Positions 51,735 to 61,389 of a stretch of DNA of 64,000 nucleotides are shown in pieces. A program made the translations under genes and the position numbers. Below the pieces are notes generated by a model, which made no database searches, had not been told where the DNA came from, and saw nothing but the letters and a program-made list of their open reading frames with translations. Each line of letters begins with the position of its first letter. The stretch's first letter is position 1. Source of the stretch: Methylobacterium sp. (GTDB lineage Bacteria > Pseudomonadota > Alphaproteobacteria > Rhizobiales > Beijerinckiaceae); assembly GCA_013823325.1 (NCBI GenBank), contig PNLY01000015.1:17870-81869 (forward strand), in the 5' to 3' direction.

Positions 51735-52831
51735 TGCCTTCGGCGCCACCAGGCGCGATCCTCGTGCATCATCCTGAGCAGGATGCCCTCGCGCAGGCCG
51801 CGATCGGCGATGCGCACCTTCGGGCTCGGGAAAGCGCGCCGGATCGCCTCGAAGATGGCGCAGCCGGCGAGCACCAGATCGGCCCGCTCGCGGCCGATGC
51901 AGGCATTGGCCTGGCGCTGGGCATAGTCCATCTCGACGAGCTCGTCGATGACGCTGCAGATGTCCCGGTCCTGCATCCACAGACCGTCGACCTGGCGTCG
52001 GTCGTAGCGCGGCAGGCGCAGATGGATGCCGGCGACCGTCGTGACCGTGCCGGAGGTGCCGAGCAGATGGAAATTCGGCGCGTTCCGCGCCGCCGCAGCC
52101 TTCGCCGCAAAGGGCGCCAGCGCCTCGCTGCAATCGGCGACCATGCGCTCGAATTTCTCGCGTCCGACTTCGATGCCGCCATAGCGCTCCGCCACCGAGA
52201 CGACGCCGATCGGCAGCGAGGCCCATTCGCGGATGCGCTGGGCCGGGTCGCGCCCGGCTTCGCGCCCGCCGAGCCAGACGATCTCGGTCGAGCCGCCGCC
52301 GATGTCGAAGACGATCACGGCCCCGGCCTCGGGCGCCGCCAGCGCGGCGCAGCCGGTGACGGCGAGCGAGGCTTCCGTGCGCTGGTCGACGATCTCGAGG
52401 TTCAGCCTGGCTTCCTCGCCGACCCGGCGAACGAACTCGACGCCGTTGGTCGCGGCGCGACAGGCTTCGGTGGTGATCAGGCGGGCGCGGGTGACGCCGC
52501 GATGATCCATCTTGCTCTTGCAGACCTTGAGCGCCTCGACGGCGCGATCCATCGCGTCGTCGCAGAGCCGGCCGCTGGCAGTCAGCCCCTCGCCCAGCCG
52601 CACGATCCGCGAGAAGGCGTCGACGACCCGGAAGCCGTGCTGAGCCGGCCGTGCGATCAGCAGGCGGCAATTATTGGTGCCGAGATCGAGCGCGGCATAG
52701 GTGGTCGGGTGAGGGCGCTGGAACGGGGCCGGAGCGAACCGAACCGCGTCCGGCGGCGCGGGCCGCTCGCCCGGTAGCGGGACCCCCGCCACGAGGGGGC
52801 GGTCGGAATCCTGGCGGTCTTCGACCGTCAC
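51731..52831 (-). CDS. Exopolyphosphatase/GppA-family phosphatase
   Basis: 366-residue ASKHA-fold hydrolase of the Ppx/GppA family. The N-terminal AALDLGTNNCRLLIARP and IVFDIGGGSTEIVW motifs hold the catalytic glutamate/phosphate loops, and GTSGTVTTVAGI follows. Short alphaproteobacterial members (without the C-terminal HD domain) hydrolyse polyphosphate or guanosine pentaphosphate; which one is not readable. It precedes rlmE with a 4-nt overlap. Confidence 0.9.
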   Translation of the reverse strand: MTVEDRQDSDRPLVAGVPLPGERPAPPDAVRFAPAPFQRPHPTTYAALDLGTNNCRLLIARPAQHGFRVVDAFSRIVRLGEGLTASGRLCDDAMDRAVEALKVCKSKMDHRGVTRARLITTEACRAATNGVEFVRRVGEEARLNLEIVDQRTEASLAVTGCAALAAPEAGAVIVFDIGGGSTEIVWLGGREAGRDPAQRIREWASLPIGVVSVAERYGGIEVGREKFERMVADCSEALAPFAAKAAAARNAPNFHLLGTSGTVTTVAGIHLRLPRYDRRQVDGLWMQDRDICSVIDELVEMDYAQRQANACIGRERADLVLAGCAIFEAIRRAFPSPKVRIADRGLREGILLRMMHEDRAWWRRRQ

Positions 52832-53066
52832 TTGCTAACCCTTCGCCGGTCAGGACCGTGATGGTGGCCTGCCGGAGTCCAGCATGACGCCGGAACGTTT
52901 CCATTCGATGGGCAGCGTAACAACAGCACGCGCTCCCTGCCAAGCAGAACCTGTGGCGAAATCGCGGCGAGGTCCGGCTGAGCTTGCCTAGAATCGGCCT
53001 TCGCGGCAAAGCTCGGCACCGGCCGGCGCTTTTTTAATCCGGCGGCGACCAATCGGGAGAAACGGC

Positions 53067-54569
53067 ATGGCGGCGCGGCGCATGATTCTGGCGATCGACC
53101 AGGGCACGACGTCCTCCCGTGCCATCCTGTTCGACGAGAACCTGCAGCCGGTGGCCAGCGCCCAGCAGGAATTCCCGCAGCATTATCCCGCTTCGGGCTG
53201 GGTCGAGCACGAGGCCGAGGACCTCTGGGAGAGCACGCTCTCGGTCTGCCGCCAGGCGTTGGCGCGCGCCGAGGCGCGGGCAGGGGAGGTCGCGGCGATC
53301 GGCATCACCAACCAGCGCGAGACGACGCTGGTCTGGGATCGCAGCACCGGCCAGGCGATCCACCGCGCCATCGTCTGGCAGGACCGGCGCACCGCCGAGC
53401 GCTGCGCCGCACTGGAAGCCGAGGGCCATGGCAAGCTCGTCGCCGAGCGCACCGGCCTGCGCATCGACCCCTATTTCTCCGGCACCAAGGTCGCCTGGAT
53501 CCTCGATCATGTCCCCGGCGCCCGCGAACGGGCGAAGCGCGGCGAGCTCGCCTTCGGCACGGTCGACAGCTTCCTGCTCTGGCGCCTGACCGGCGGGCGC
53601 GTCCACGCCACCGACGCGACCAATGCCTCGCGCACCATGCTGTTCGACATCCATAAGGGGCAGTGGGACGAGGAATTGCTGGCGCTGCTCGACATCCCCG
53701 CAGCGATGCTGCCTGAGGTCCGCGACTGCGCCGCCCATTTCGGCGACAGCGAGCCCGGCTTGCTCGGCGGCGCGATCGCGATTCGCGGCATCGCCGGCGA
53801 CCAGCAGGCGGCGACGGTCGGCCAGGCTTGCTTCGAGCCGGGCATGCTGAAATCGACCTACGGCACCGGCTGCTTCGCCCTGCTCAACACCGGCGCCAAG
53901 GCCGTCACCTCGCAGAATCGCCTGCTCTCGACCATCGCCTATCAGCTCAAGGGCGTGCGCCATTACGCGCTGGAGGGCTCGATCTTTATTGCAGGCGCCG
54001 CCGTGCAATGGCTGCGCGACGGGCTCGGCATTATCGAGAAGGCCTCGGACAGCGGCCCGCTCGCAGCCAAGGCCGACCCAGGCCAGCATGTCTATCTGGT
54101 TCCGGCCTTCACTGGCCTTGGCGCGCCGCATTGGGACGCCAACGCCCGCGGCGCCATATTCGGCCTGACCCGCAACACCGGGCCGCGTGAATTCGCCCGC
54201 GCCGCGCTCGATTCGGTCTGCTTCCAGACGCTCGACCTGCTCGAGGCGATGCGCTCCGACTGGCCGGAGGCCGACGGTGCCGAGACGGTGCTGCGCGTCG
54301 ATGGCGGCATGGTCGCCTCCGACTGGACCATGCAGCGCCTCGCCGACATCCTCGCCGCCCCGGTCGATCGGCCGCAGGTGCTGGAGACCACCGCGCTGGG
54401 GGCGGCCTATCTCGCCGGCCTCGATGCCGGGCTTCTGCCCGAGCCGACGCAGTTCGCCGATCGCTGGCGGCTGGAGCGGCGATTCTCGCCCGGCCTCGCC
54501 GAGGAGACCCGCCGCAACCATGTCGCCGGCTGGCGCGATGCGGTCAGGCGTACATTGAGCGCCGGCTGA
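53067..54569 (+). CDS. glpK: Glycerol kinase
   Basis: Phosphorylates glycerol to glycerol-3-phosphate with ATP. 500 residues of the FGGY family: [35 protein letters not shown], the glycerol-binding [14 protein letters not shown] and the ADP-site [17 protein letters not shown] are intact. ATG 53067 with GGGAGAAA upstream. It is monocistronic, with tRNA-Gln downstream and no glpF or glpD nearby in the window. Confidence 0.97.
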   Translation: MAARRMILAIDQGTTSSRAILFDENLQPVASAQQEFPQHYPASGWVEHEAEDLWESTLSVCRQALARAEARAGEVAAIGITNQRETTLVWDRSTGQAIHRAIVWQDRRTAERCAALEAEGHGKLVAERTGLRIDPYFSGTKVAWILDHVPGARERAKRGELAFGTVDSFLLWRLTGGRVHATDATNASRTMLFDIHKGQWDEELLALLDIPAAMLPEVRDCAAHFGDSEPGLLGGAIAIRGIAGDQQAATVGQACFEPGMLKSTYGTGCFALLNTGAKAVTSQNRLLSTIAYQLKGVRHYALEGSIFIAGAAVQWLRDGLGIIEKASDSGPLAAKADPGQHVYLVPAFTGLGAPHWDANARGAIFGLTRNTGPREFARAALDSVCFQTLDLLEAMRSDWPEADGAETVLRVDGGMVASDWTMQRLADILAAPVDRPQVLETTALGAAYLAGLDAGLLPEPTQFADRWRLERRFSPGLAEETRRNHVAGWRDAVRRTLSAG

Positions 54570-54737
54570 TGCGCGCGCATGCCGCTATCCCGTGGGGCGG
54601 GGCTCTGGCGAGCGTTTGAAATGTTGTGCCAGGCTCTGTGAACCGCGCGCATGTCGAAATCGTCACAGAAGGCTTGCAACCGGGCGCGAGGTTGTTTAGA
54701 TCGCCCCCATCCGACGCGTCGCAGACAACGCGCCCGT

Positions 54738-54811
54738 TGGGGGATCGTCTAACGGTAGGACCCCAGACTCTGACTCTGGTTGTCTAGGTTCGAATCCTAG
54801 TCCCCCAGCCA
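54738..54811 (+). tRNA. tRNA-Gln (anticodon CTG)
   Basis: 74 nt with CCA. The acceptor stem TGGGGGA/TCCCCCA, anticodon loop CTCTGAC giving CTG, and T-arm CTAGG-TTCGAAT-CCTAG are all canonical for tRNA-Gln. Confidence 0.97.
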
Positions 54812-55282
54812 CTCCTCGGTGGCTCCGCAACTTGCAGCAATATCAGACGCTTATGGAGCCGAGAGGCGCTCTGGGTGCCTATTCTGGTAGCTCTCGACCG
54901 GCGAAGAACAGCCCCACGGGATGAAGGCAGCCTTGCCGTGAACTCCGGAGAGAGTTCCGTGATCGATTGAGCTGCTTTCCTTCTTCAGCTGCGGTGTCCT
55001 GCCGACACCGATGGCGTGCCCGCGGTGTTCACCGCACGCCTGTAGGGCGTTGTGGGCGGGCAGGAAAACCGGACCGGCGCGATCCTCGACGCACGTTCGG
55101 CCAGGTCCAGAAATAGCTGACCATCACCAACCACGCCTTCACGCCACTCTGCATGGCAATGCCGCCGGCCCATCTATGAGACCGGACGAGGTCTGCAACG
55201 CCCCATCTGGCCTCGGGGCCGAACACCTCGAACAATCCGCAATTCGGAGGATTGCAGAATTGCTCTAGGCCTGTGTCTTAAG
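54812..55282. other. Gene-free interval after tRNA-Gln
   Basis: About 470 bp. Several short frames (up to 85 codons) exist, but none has a ribosome site, a known motif or consistent composition. No direct repeat of the tRNA 3' end was found, so there is no support for an integrated element. Confidence 0.4.
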
Positions 55283-55326
55283 GCATTTTCGTCGCGCGAA
55301 CATGTTTCCGTTCCGCTCGAAAACGC
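55283..55326. repeat. Imperfect intergenic palindrome
   Basis: GCATTTTCG at the left and CGAAAACGC at the right enclose TCGCGCGAACATGTTTCCGT and adjoining sequence: a recognisable Rhizobiales-type GCGTTTTCGAGCG...AAAATGC element. It directly abuts the stop codon of the gene at 55328 and may serve as its transcript end. Confidence 0.65.
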
Positions 55327-55327
55327 T

Positions 55328-56656
55328 CTAGACCTCCTGCGCGTCCAGCCTGCGGTAGAGCGGCAACGCGAGCGGCGCGATCCGGCGGATCAGGCCCTGG
55401 AAAGGCTGCGGCTTCGGCGTCGAGAGCGGCAGGCCGAGTGTCTCCAGCGCCGTGCCCTGTATCGCTTTTGCCAGTTCGCGGCCGAGAGAGATCGACAGCG
55501 CGACGGCGCGGCCATTGCAGCCGACCCAGCCGAAGCCGTTCGGCCCGAGCTGATGGATCCGCGGATAGCCCGGCACCTGCGGCTGCAGCAGATTATCGGG
55601 CGTCATCCCGACATAGCCGGACCAGACATAGTCGAACTCGACATCGCCGAGCTGCGGCCAGAGCCGCTTCAACCGCGCCGCCACCGTCGGGCGCAGATTG
55701 GCCCCGCCGGCTCCCGGCAGGATCGCGGCGCCGCCGGTGACCAGGCGGTTGCGCGCGTCCCAGCGGGCGAAATAGAGCTCACGATGGGTATCCGACATCG
55801 CCTGCCGGCCGGGGATCACGGTCTTGGCGATGTTGTCGCTGACTGGCCTGGTCGCCATCTGCCAGGACAGGACCGGGATCACCTCATTGGCGATGTCAGG
55901 GGCGAGGCCGGGCTCGAACTCGCCGGTATAGGCGTTCGTCGCCAGCACGAGCGCCCGCGCCGTCACCGAGCCCTTCGCCGTCTTCACCAGCCAGCGGCCG
56001 TTCTGATGCGCCATGCTCACCGCCGGCGAGCGGGCATGGATGGTCGCGCCGAGCTTGAGCGCGACCTCGGCGAGGCCTCGGGTCAAGGCGAGCGGGTTGA
56101 TATGCCCGCCGGTGCGGTTCCAGAAGCCGCCGAACCAGGCATCCGAGCCGAGCATATCCGCTGTCGCGGCACGATCGAGCAGTTCGACCGGCGCGCCGAT
56201 CGCCGACCATTCCCGGACGCGCTTCTCGGCGAGCTTGAAGCGCCCCGGCGAATGCACCGGCTGGACCCAGCCAGCCTGCTCGGCTTCGGCGGGGATCTCA
56301 TATTTGCGCACGAGCTCGAAGAGATATTGCGCGGCATCGCGGAGCACGGCGTTGAAGCGCTCGCCGGCCTCGCCATGCCGGGCGGTCATCGCCGAAGGGT
56401 CATGGCCGGCGAGCGTCGGGATGACCTGGCCGTTGTTGCGCCCCGAAGCGCCCCAGCCCGGTTCGGCCGCCTCAACAATTGTGACTCCGACCCCGCTCTC
56501 GCGCAGATGGATCGCGGTCGAAAGCCCGGTGAAGCCGGCGCCGATCACCACGACATCGCTCTCGATCGCGCCTTCCAGCGTCCCGAGCACGGGGCCGGGC
56601 TGAGCCGTCGCGGCCCAGAGCGAAGGCGGCCAGGTGACGGAGGAGGGGGCAGTCAT
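55328..56656 (-). CDS. FAD-dependent oxidoreductase (DAO/glycine oxidase type)
   Basis: 442-residue amine or amino-acid oxidoreductase. The dinucleotide-binding VVVIGAGFTGLSTAIHLRESG lies after about 33 residues, and GWGASGRNNGQV is the FAD motif of the PuuB/OrdL group of gamma-glutamylputrescine oxidase-like enzymes. GWVGCNGRAVALSISLGREL closes the FAD site. The exact amine substrate is not determined. ATG 56656; it is monocistronic and divergent from the VOC gene. Confidence 0.9.
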   Translation of the reverse strand: MTAPSSVTWPPSLWAATAQPGPVLGTLEGAIESDVVVIGAGFTGLSTAIHLRESGVGVTIVEAAEPGWGASGRNNGQVIPTLAGHDPSAMTARHGEAGERFNAVLRDAAQYLFELVRKYEIPAEAEQAGWVQPVHSPGRFKLAEKRVREWSAIGAPVELLDRAATADMLGSDAWFGGFWNRTGGHINPLALTRGLAEVALKLGATIHARSPAVSMAHQNGRWLVKTAKGSVTARALVLATNAYTGEFEPGLAPDIANEVIPVLSWQMATRPVSDNIAKTVIPGRQAMSDTHRELYFARWDARNRLVTGGAAILPGAGGANLRPTVAARLKRLWPQLGDVEFDYVWSGYVGMTPDNLLQPQVPGYPRIHQLGPNGFGWVGCNGRAVALSISLGRELAKAIQGTALETLGLPLSTPKPQPFQGLIRRIAPLALPLYRRLDAQEV

Positions 56657-56982
56657 CGGCGGCGTCTTTCGGCTAGGAAGGGATGAACGCAGTCCCTTGG
56701 GACGAGCACGCTCCTATCCTTGCCGCCAGGACCGCCGGCCTGCAAGTAGGTCCTTCCCGGCCGTTCATCTGCCGGAGAACAGTTTTCTATCTTATTGGCG
56801 TGAAACGATTGATTTATACCAAATTTTGGCTTCGCTTCTCGTGTTCTTGAAAAGACTATTCTCCCGACGCTATGTCTGCGGCGCAGCGGGGGTTGCAGGA
56901 AACGCCATCCCGGAGCGGTTGCGCCCCTCTCTGCGTTCGGATGAACTCTCCTTCCGTTGGGTTCTGATCATAAGGGGGCTTC
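56657..56982. other. Divergent intergenic region
   Basis: About 325 bp between the divergent FAD oxidoreductase and VOC genes. It has an AT-rich central part (about 56787-56860, for example TTATACCAAATTTTGG) likely to contain one or both promoters. No convincing ORF or clear operator was seen. Confidence 0.45.
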
Positions 56983-57834
56983 ATGCCGCTCAAGCATATC
57001 CTCGGTCTCGACCACGTCGTGGTGACGGTTCGCGATCTCGACGCTTCCGCTCGGCAATGGCAGAGCCTCGGCTTCACCGTCTCGCCGCGCGGCACGCATT
57101 CGGCGATCCTCGGCAGCGGCAACTACACGATCATGTTGGGCGAGGACTATGTCGAGCTGCTCGGCATCCTCGCCGAGACCGAGCACAACAAGCCGACCCG
57201 CGACTTCCTCAAAGAGCGTGAAGGCATCGAGCGGGCCGCTTTCACCACTGACGACGCCGCCGCCGGCGCGGACGAACTCAAGAGTCGCGGTCTCGAGGCG
57301 CTCGGCCCGGTGCATTTCGGCCGCCCGGTCGATCTGCCCAATGGCGGCAAGGGCGAGGCAAAGTTCAACGTCTTCCGCTGGCCGCTCGACGAGAACCCCG
57401 GCAGCCTGCGCATCTTCGCCTGCCAGCACCTGACCCGCGAGACCGTCTGGATTCCGGAACTGCGGAGTCACGCCAACGGCGCGAGCCGGATCATCCGGGT
57501 CGAGGTGCTCGCCGACGATCCGAAGGCCGCCGCCGAGCATCTGAGCCGGCTGATCGACGAGCCGGTGACGCAGCAGGACGATGGCTGGCTGGTCCCGTCC
57601 GGGGGCAAGCGCGCCGACTTCCTGTTCTACGACGCGGCCGGCCTTGCCCGACGTTATCCGGAGGCGGTGCGGGTTGGTGCGGCCCCTGCCGGCGCGGTGG
57701 CGATCGTGCTGGCGAGCACCAATCTCGACGGCGCCGCCAAGGCACTCGGCCCTGTCGGTATCCGGCATGGCACGGCGCTCAGCGTACCGGCGGCCTCGGC
57801 CAACGGCCTGATCGTGAGTTTCCTGCCGCAATAG
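56983..57834 (+). CDS. VOC-family (glyoxalase-like) protein
   Basis: 283 residues of two half-repeats of the VOC fold: an N-terminal LDHVVVTVRDLDASARQWQSLG, GNYTIMLGEDYVELLGI, and a second module beginning at ASRIIRVEVLADDPKAAAEHL. It resembles the Glyoxalase_3 group often found next to amino-acid catabolism and peptide transport genes. Metal ligands are not obvious from single residues. ATG 56983 is the first start giving the family beginning. It precedes the ABC importer operon by 98 bp. Confidence 0.85.
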   Translation: MPLKHILGLDHVVVTVRDLDASARQWQSLGFTVSPRGTHSAILGSGNYTIMLGEDYVELLGILAETEHNKPTRDFLKEREGIERAAFTTDDAAAGADELKSRGLEALGPVHFGRPVDLPNGGKGEAKFNVFRWPLDENPGSLRIFACQHLTRETVWIPELRSHANGASRIIRVEVLADDPKAAAEHLSRLIDEPVTQQDDGWLVPSGGKRADFLFYDAAGLARRYPEAVRVGAAPAGAVAIVLASTNLDGAAKALGPVGIRHGTALSVPAASANGLIVSFLPQ

Positions 57835-57932
57835 GGCGGCTTTCCATTTTCAAGAATGGCCCCGTCGCATTGACGGGGTCTCGTGACGCCCGCATCGTGC
57901 CTGATATGCACGCCGGCCCCAGGAGACAATCG

Positions 57933-59537
57933 ATGGATATGACCCGCCGCGCCGCGCTGATGACCAGCGCCGCCATCGCCTCCAGCGTGCTGTTCCCGAT
58001 GCGCTCCTTCGCCCAGGAAACGCCGCGCAAGGGCGGCGTCTTCACCGTCCATTACGGCGCCGAGCAGCGCCAGCTCAACCCGAGCCTGCAGGCCTCGACC
58101 GGCGTCTACATCATCGGCGGCAAGATCCAGGAGCAGCTGGTCGATCTCGACGCCAAGGGCCAGCCGGTCGGCGTGCTCGCCGAGAGCTGGGAATCGTCGC
58201 CCGACGGCAAGACCATCACCTTCAAGCTCCGCTCGGGCGTGACCTGGCATGACGGCAAGCCTTTCACCTCCGCCGACGTGCAGTACACGGCGATGGAGAT
58301 GTGGAAGAAGATCCTGAACTACGGCTCGACGCTGCAGCTCTTCCTCACCGCGGTCGACACGCCAGACCCGCTGACGGCGGTGTTCCGCTATGAGCGCCCG
58401 ATGCCGCTCAACCTCTTGCTGCGGGCGCTGCCGGACCTCGGCTACATCTCGCCGCGTCATCTCTACGAGGGCAAGGGCGACATCCGCCAGAACCCGGTCA
58501 ATCTCGCGCCGGTCGGCACCGGCCCGTTCAAGTTCGTGCAGTACGAGCGCGGCCAGCATGTCATCGCCGAGCGCAATCCGAATTACTGGCGCGCCAATGC
58601 GCCCTATCTCGACCGGATCGTCTGGCGCGTGGTCACCGACCGCGCCGCCGCCGCCGCCCAGATGGAAGCCGGGCAGATCCATTACAGCCCGTTCTCGGGC
58701 CTGACGATCTCGGACTCCGCCCGCCTCGGCAAGGACCCGCGCTTCATCGTCTCGACCAAGGGCAATGAGGGCAACGCCCGCACCAACACGATCGAGTTCA
58801 ATTTCCGCCGCAAGGAGCTCGCCGATATCCGCGTCCGGCGCGCCATCGCGCATGCGCTCGATATTCCCTTCTTCATCGAGAACTTCCTCGGCGACTTCGC
58901 CAAGCGTGGCACCGGGCCGATCCCCTCCGTCTCGACCGATTTCTACCCGGCCGACAACGGTCCGCAGTACCCGTTCGACAAGAAGCTCGCCGCCAAGCTG
59001 CTCGACGAGGCCGGCTTCAAGCCCGGTGCCGGCGGGACGCGTTTCTCGCTGCGGCTGCTGCCGGCGCCCTGGGGCGAGGACATCTCGCTGTTTTCCACCT
59101 TCATCCAGCAGTCGCTCGCCGATGTCGGCATCAAGATCGAGATCGTCCGCACCGATGGCGGCGGCTATCTGAAGCAGGTCTATGACGACCACGCCTTCGA
59201 CCTCGCCACCGGCTGGCACCAGTACCGCAACGACCCGGCCGTCTCGACCACGGTGTGGTACCGCTCCGGCCAGCCCAAGGGCGCGCCTTGGACCAATCAG
59301 TGGGACTGGACCGACCCGACCATCGACAAGATCATCGACGACGCGGCGACTGAGGTCGATGCGGCCAAGCGCAAGGCGCTCTATGGCGACTTCGTCCGGC
59401 GCGCCAACAGCGAGCTGCCGATCTGGACGCCGATCGAGCAGATCTTCCTGACCGCGATCAGCGCCAAGGCGCGCAACCACTCCAATACGCCGCGCTGGGG
59501 CTCGTCCTCCTGGCACGATCTTTGGCTGGCGGAGTGA
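57933..59537 (+). CDS. ABC transporter substrate-binding protein, family 5 (peptide/opine type)
   Basis: 534-residue periplasmic protein with an RR-containing signal (MTRRAALMTSAAIASSVLFP) and the SBP_bac_5 layout: LAESWESSPDGKTITFKLRSG, TWHDGKPFTSADV, NPNYWRANAPYLDRI and IAHALDIPFFIENFLG. ATG 57933 has AGGAGA at 8 nt, and upstream frame sequence is not signal-like. It heads a full importer operon (57933-62993). The ligand is unknown; it is a different protein from the family member at the left window edge. Confidence 0.94.
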   Translation: MDMTRRAALMTSAAIASSVLFPMRSFAQETPRKGGVFTVHYGAEQRQLNPSLQASTGVYIIGGKIQEQLVDLDAKGQPVGVLAESWESSPDGKTITFKLRSGVTWHDGKPFTSADVQYTAMEMWKKILNYGSTLQLFLTAVDTPDPLTAVFRYERPMPLNLLLRALPDLGYISPRHLYEGKGDIRQNPVNLAPVGTGPFKFVQYERGQHVIAERNPNYWRANAPYLDRIVWRVVTDRAAAAAQMEAGQIHYSPFSGLTISDSARLGKDPRFIVSTKGNEGNARTNTIEFNFRRKELADIRVRRAIAHALDIPFFIENFLGDFAKRGTGPIPSVSTDFYPADNGPQYPFDKKLAAKLLDEAGFKPGAGGTRFSLRLLPAPWGEDISLFSTFIQQSLADVGIKIEIVRTDGGGYLKQVYDDHAFDLATGWHQYRNDPAVSTTVWYRSGQPKGAPWTNQWDWTDPTIDKIIDDAATEVDAAKRKALYGDFVRRANSELPIWTPIEQIFLTAISAKARNHSNTPRWGSSSWHDLWLAE

Positions 59538-59577
59538 CGCTCCCGCCTGCGTTGTCAGTCCAGTACGGCCAGTTGCC

Positions 59578-60555
59578 ATGCGTGTCCTAAGTCTCGCGGG
59601 GCGGCGTCTTGCCGCCTCGATCCCGACCCTGTTCCTGATCCTGATCGGGGTCTTCCTTTTGCTGCAGCTCGCGCCCGGCGACACCGTCGATGCTCTGATG
59701 GCGCAGATGGGCGGCGGCGATGCCGCCACCGCCAAGCAACTGCGCGAATTCTATGGGCTCGACCTCTCGATCTGGGCCCAGCTCGGCAATTATCTCTGGC
59801 GGCTGGTCCGGCTCGATCTCGGCTTCTCCGCGATCTATGGCAAGCCGGTCGCGACGGTGATCGCGGAGCGGCTGCCGGCGACCGTCCTGCTGATGACCGC
59901 CTCGCTCTCCTTCGCCTTCTTCTTCGGGCTGATCCTCGGCGTCGTCGCGGCGCGCGGCGTCAACAAATGGCCGGATACGCTGATCTCGACCCTCGGCCTG
60001 ATGTTCTATGCGATGCCGACCTTCTGGTTCGGGCTGATGGCGATCGTCGTCTTCTCGATCTACCTGCAATGGCTGCCGGCCGGCGGCTTCGAGGACATCA
60101 CCGTCAGCTATACCGGCTTGCGGCGGACGCTCGACATCGCCCTGCACCTCGTCCTGCCGACACTGACGCTCGGCCTGTTCTACATGGCGATTTACCTCCG
60201 CATCATGCGCGGCTCGATGCTCGAAGTGCTCAATCTCGATTTCGTCCGCACGGCGCGCTCCAAGGGCATGGACGAGACCCGCGTCGTGGTGCGCCATGTT
60301 CTGCGCAACGCGCTCTTGCCGATGGTGACGCTGATCGGCCTGCAGGCCGGCACCATGCTCGGCGGTTCGGTCGTCGTCGAAAGCGTGTTCTCGCTGCCGG
60401 GGCTCGGGCGCCTCGCCTATGAATCGGTGATCCAGCGCGACCTCAACACGCTGCTCGGCATCGTCTTCGTCTCGGCGCTGCTGGTGATCGCGGTCAACTT
60501 CATCGTCGACCTGCTCTATGCCCGGCTCGACCCGCGCATCACGACGGGGAGCTGA
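59578..60555 (+). CDS. ABC transporter permease (DppB/OppB type)
   Basis: 325-residue inner-membrane permease with six predicted helices. The family start (AASIPTLFLILIGVFLLLQLAPGD) and the EAA motif (RTARSKGMDETRVVVRHVLRNALLPMV) are present, followed by GSVVVESVFSLPGLGRL. It forms a heterodimer with the next gene product and is 40 bp after the binding protein gene, in the same operon. Confidence 0.94.
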   Translation: MRVLSLAGRRLAASIPTLFLILIGVFLLLQLAPGDTVDALMAQMGGGDAATAKQLREFYGLDLSIWAQLGNYLWRLVRLDLGFSAIYGKPVATVIAERLPATVLLMTASLSFAFFFGLILGVVAARGVNKWPDTLISTLGLMFYAMPTFWFGLMAIVVFSIYLQWLPAGGFEDITVSYTGLRRTLDIALHLVLPTLTLGLFYMAIYLRIMRGSMLEVLNLDFVRTARSKGMDETRVVVRHVLRNALLPMVTLIGLQAGTMLGGSVVVESVFSLPGLGRLAYESVIQRDLNTLLGIVFVSALLVIAVNFIVDLLYARLDPRITTGS

Positions 60556-60558
60556 GCC

Positions 60559-61389
60559 GTGGATCTGGTGAAGCTTTACTTCCGCAGCCCGGCCGCCGTC
60601 ATCGGCCTCGTTCTGCTCATTCTCGTCCTCGCCATGGCCGCGAGTGCCGACTTTCTCTATCCGCGCGACCCGCTGGCGCTCGCCGGGCGGCCGCTGATCT
60701 GGCCGTTCAGCAATCCGCGCTTCCTGCTCGGCACCGACAATTCCGGCCGCGACATCGCCGCCCAGATCTTCCATGGCGCGCGCATCTCGCTTCTGATCGG
60801 CGGTGTCGCGACGGTGATCTCGGTCATGATCGGCATCACCATCGGCGCGCTTGCCGGCTATTATGGCAGCTGGGTGGACACCGCGCTGATGCGCGTGACC
60901 GAGGCGTTCCAGACCCTGCCGAACTTCCTCTTGCTGCTGGTGCTGGTCGCCGTCTTCGGCTCGACCATCACCACCGTTACGGTCGCGATCGGCATCGTCT
61001 CCTGGCCGGCCTCGGCCCGGCTGACGCGGGCGGAGTTCCTCTCGCTGCGCAACCGGGAGTTCGTCCAGGCTGGCCGGACGCTCGGCCTCAAGGACATGAG
61101 GCTGATCTTCGGCGAGATTCTGCCGAACGCGCTGCCGCCGGTGATCGTCTATGCCAGCGTCGTGATGGCGATCGCGATCCTGCTCGAAAGCGCGCTCGCC
61201 TTCCTTAAGCTCTCCGACCCGAACGTCGCTTCCTGGGGCAATCTGATCGGTGCCGGCCGCGACGTGCTGCGGGTGCAGTGGTATGTCTCGGCCATTCCCG
61301 GCATCGCCATCCTCGTCACCGTGCTCGCCGTTTCGCTGGTGGGGCAGGGGCTCAACGACGCCCTCAATCCGAGGCTGAAGAGCCGATGA
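60559..61389 (+). CDS. ABC transporter permease (DppC/OppC type)
   Basis: 276-residue partner permease. It has an N-terminal helix, FLLGTDNSGRDIAAQIFHGAR, and the EAA motif QAGRTLGLKDMRLIFGEILPNALPPVI. It starts at GTG 60559 three nucleotides after the preceding stop, and its stop overlaps the next ATG (ATGA). Six helices are expected. Confidence 0.94.
   Translation: MDLVKLYFRSPAAVIGLVLLILVLAMAASADFLYPRDPLALAGRPLIWPFSNPRFLLGTDNSGRDIAAQIFHGARISLLIGGVATVISVMIGITIGALAGYYGSWVDTALMRVTEAFQTLPNFLLLLVLVAVFGSTITTVTVAIGIVSWPASARLTRAEFLSLRNREFVQAGRTLGLKDMRLIFGEILPNALPPVIVYASVVMAIAILLESALAFLKLSDPNVASWGNLIGAGRDVLRVQWYVSAIPGIAILVTVLAVSLVGQGLNDALNPRLKSR

Noticed and set aside
54985-55235. Short minus-strand frames after tRNA-Gln
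   Set aside because: No ribosome site, no conserved motif and no repeat of the tRNA end to support an integrated element.
57654-59735. 693-codon minus-strand ORF
   Set aside because: Antisense to the family 5 binding protein; no motif.
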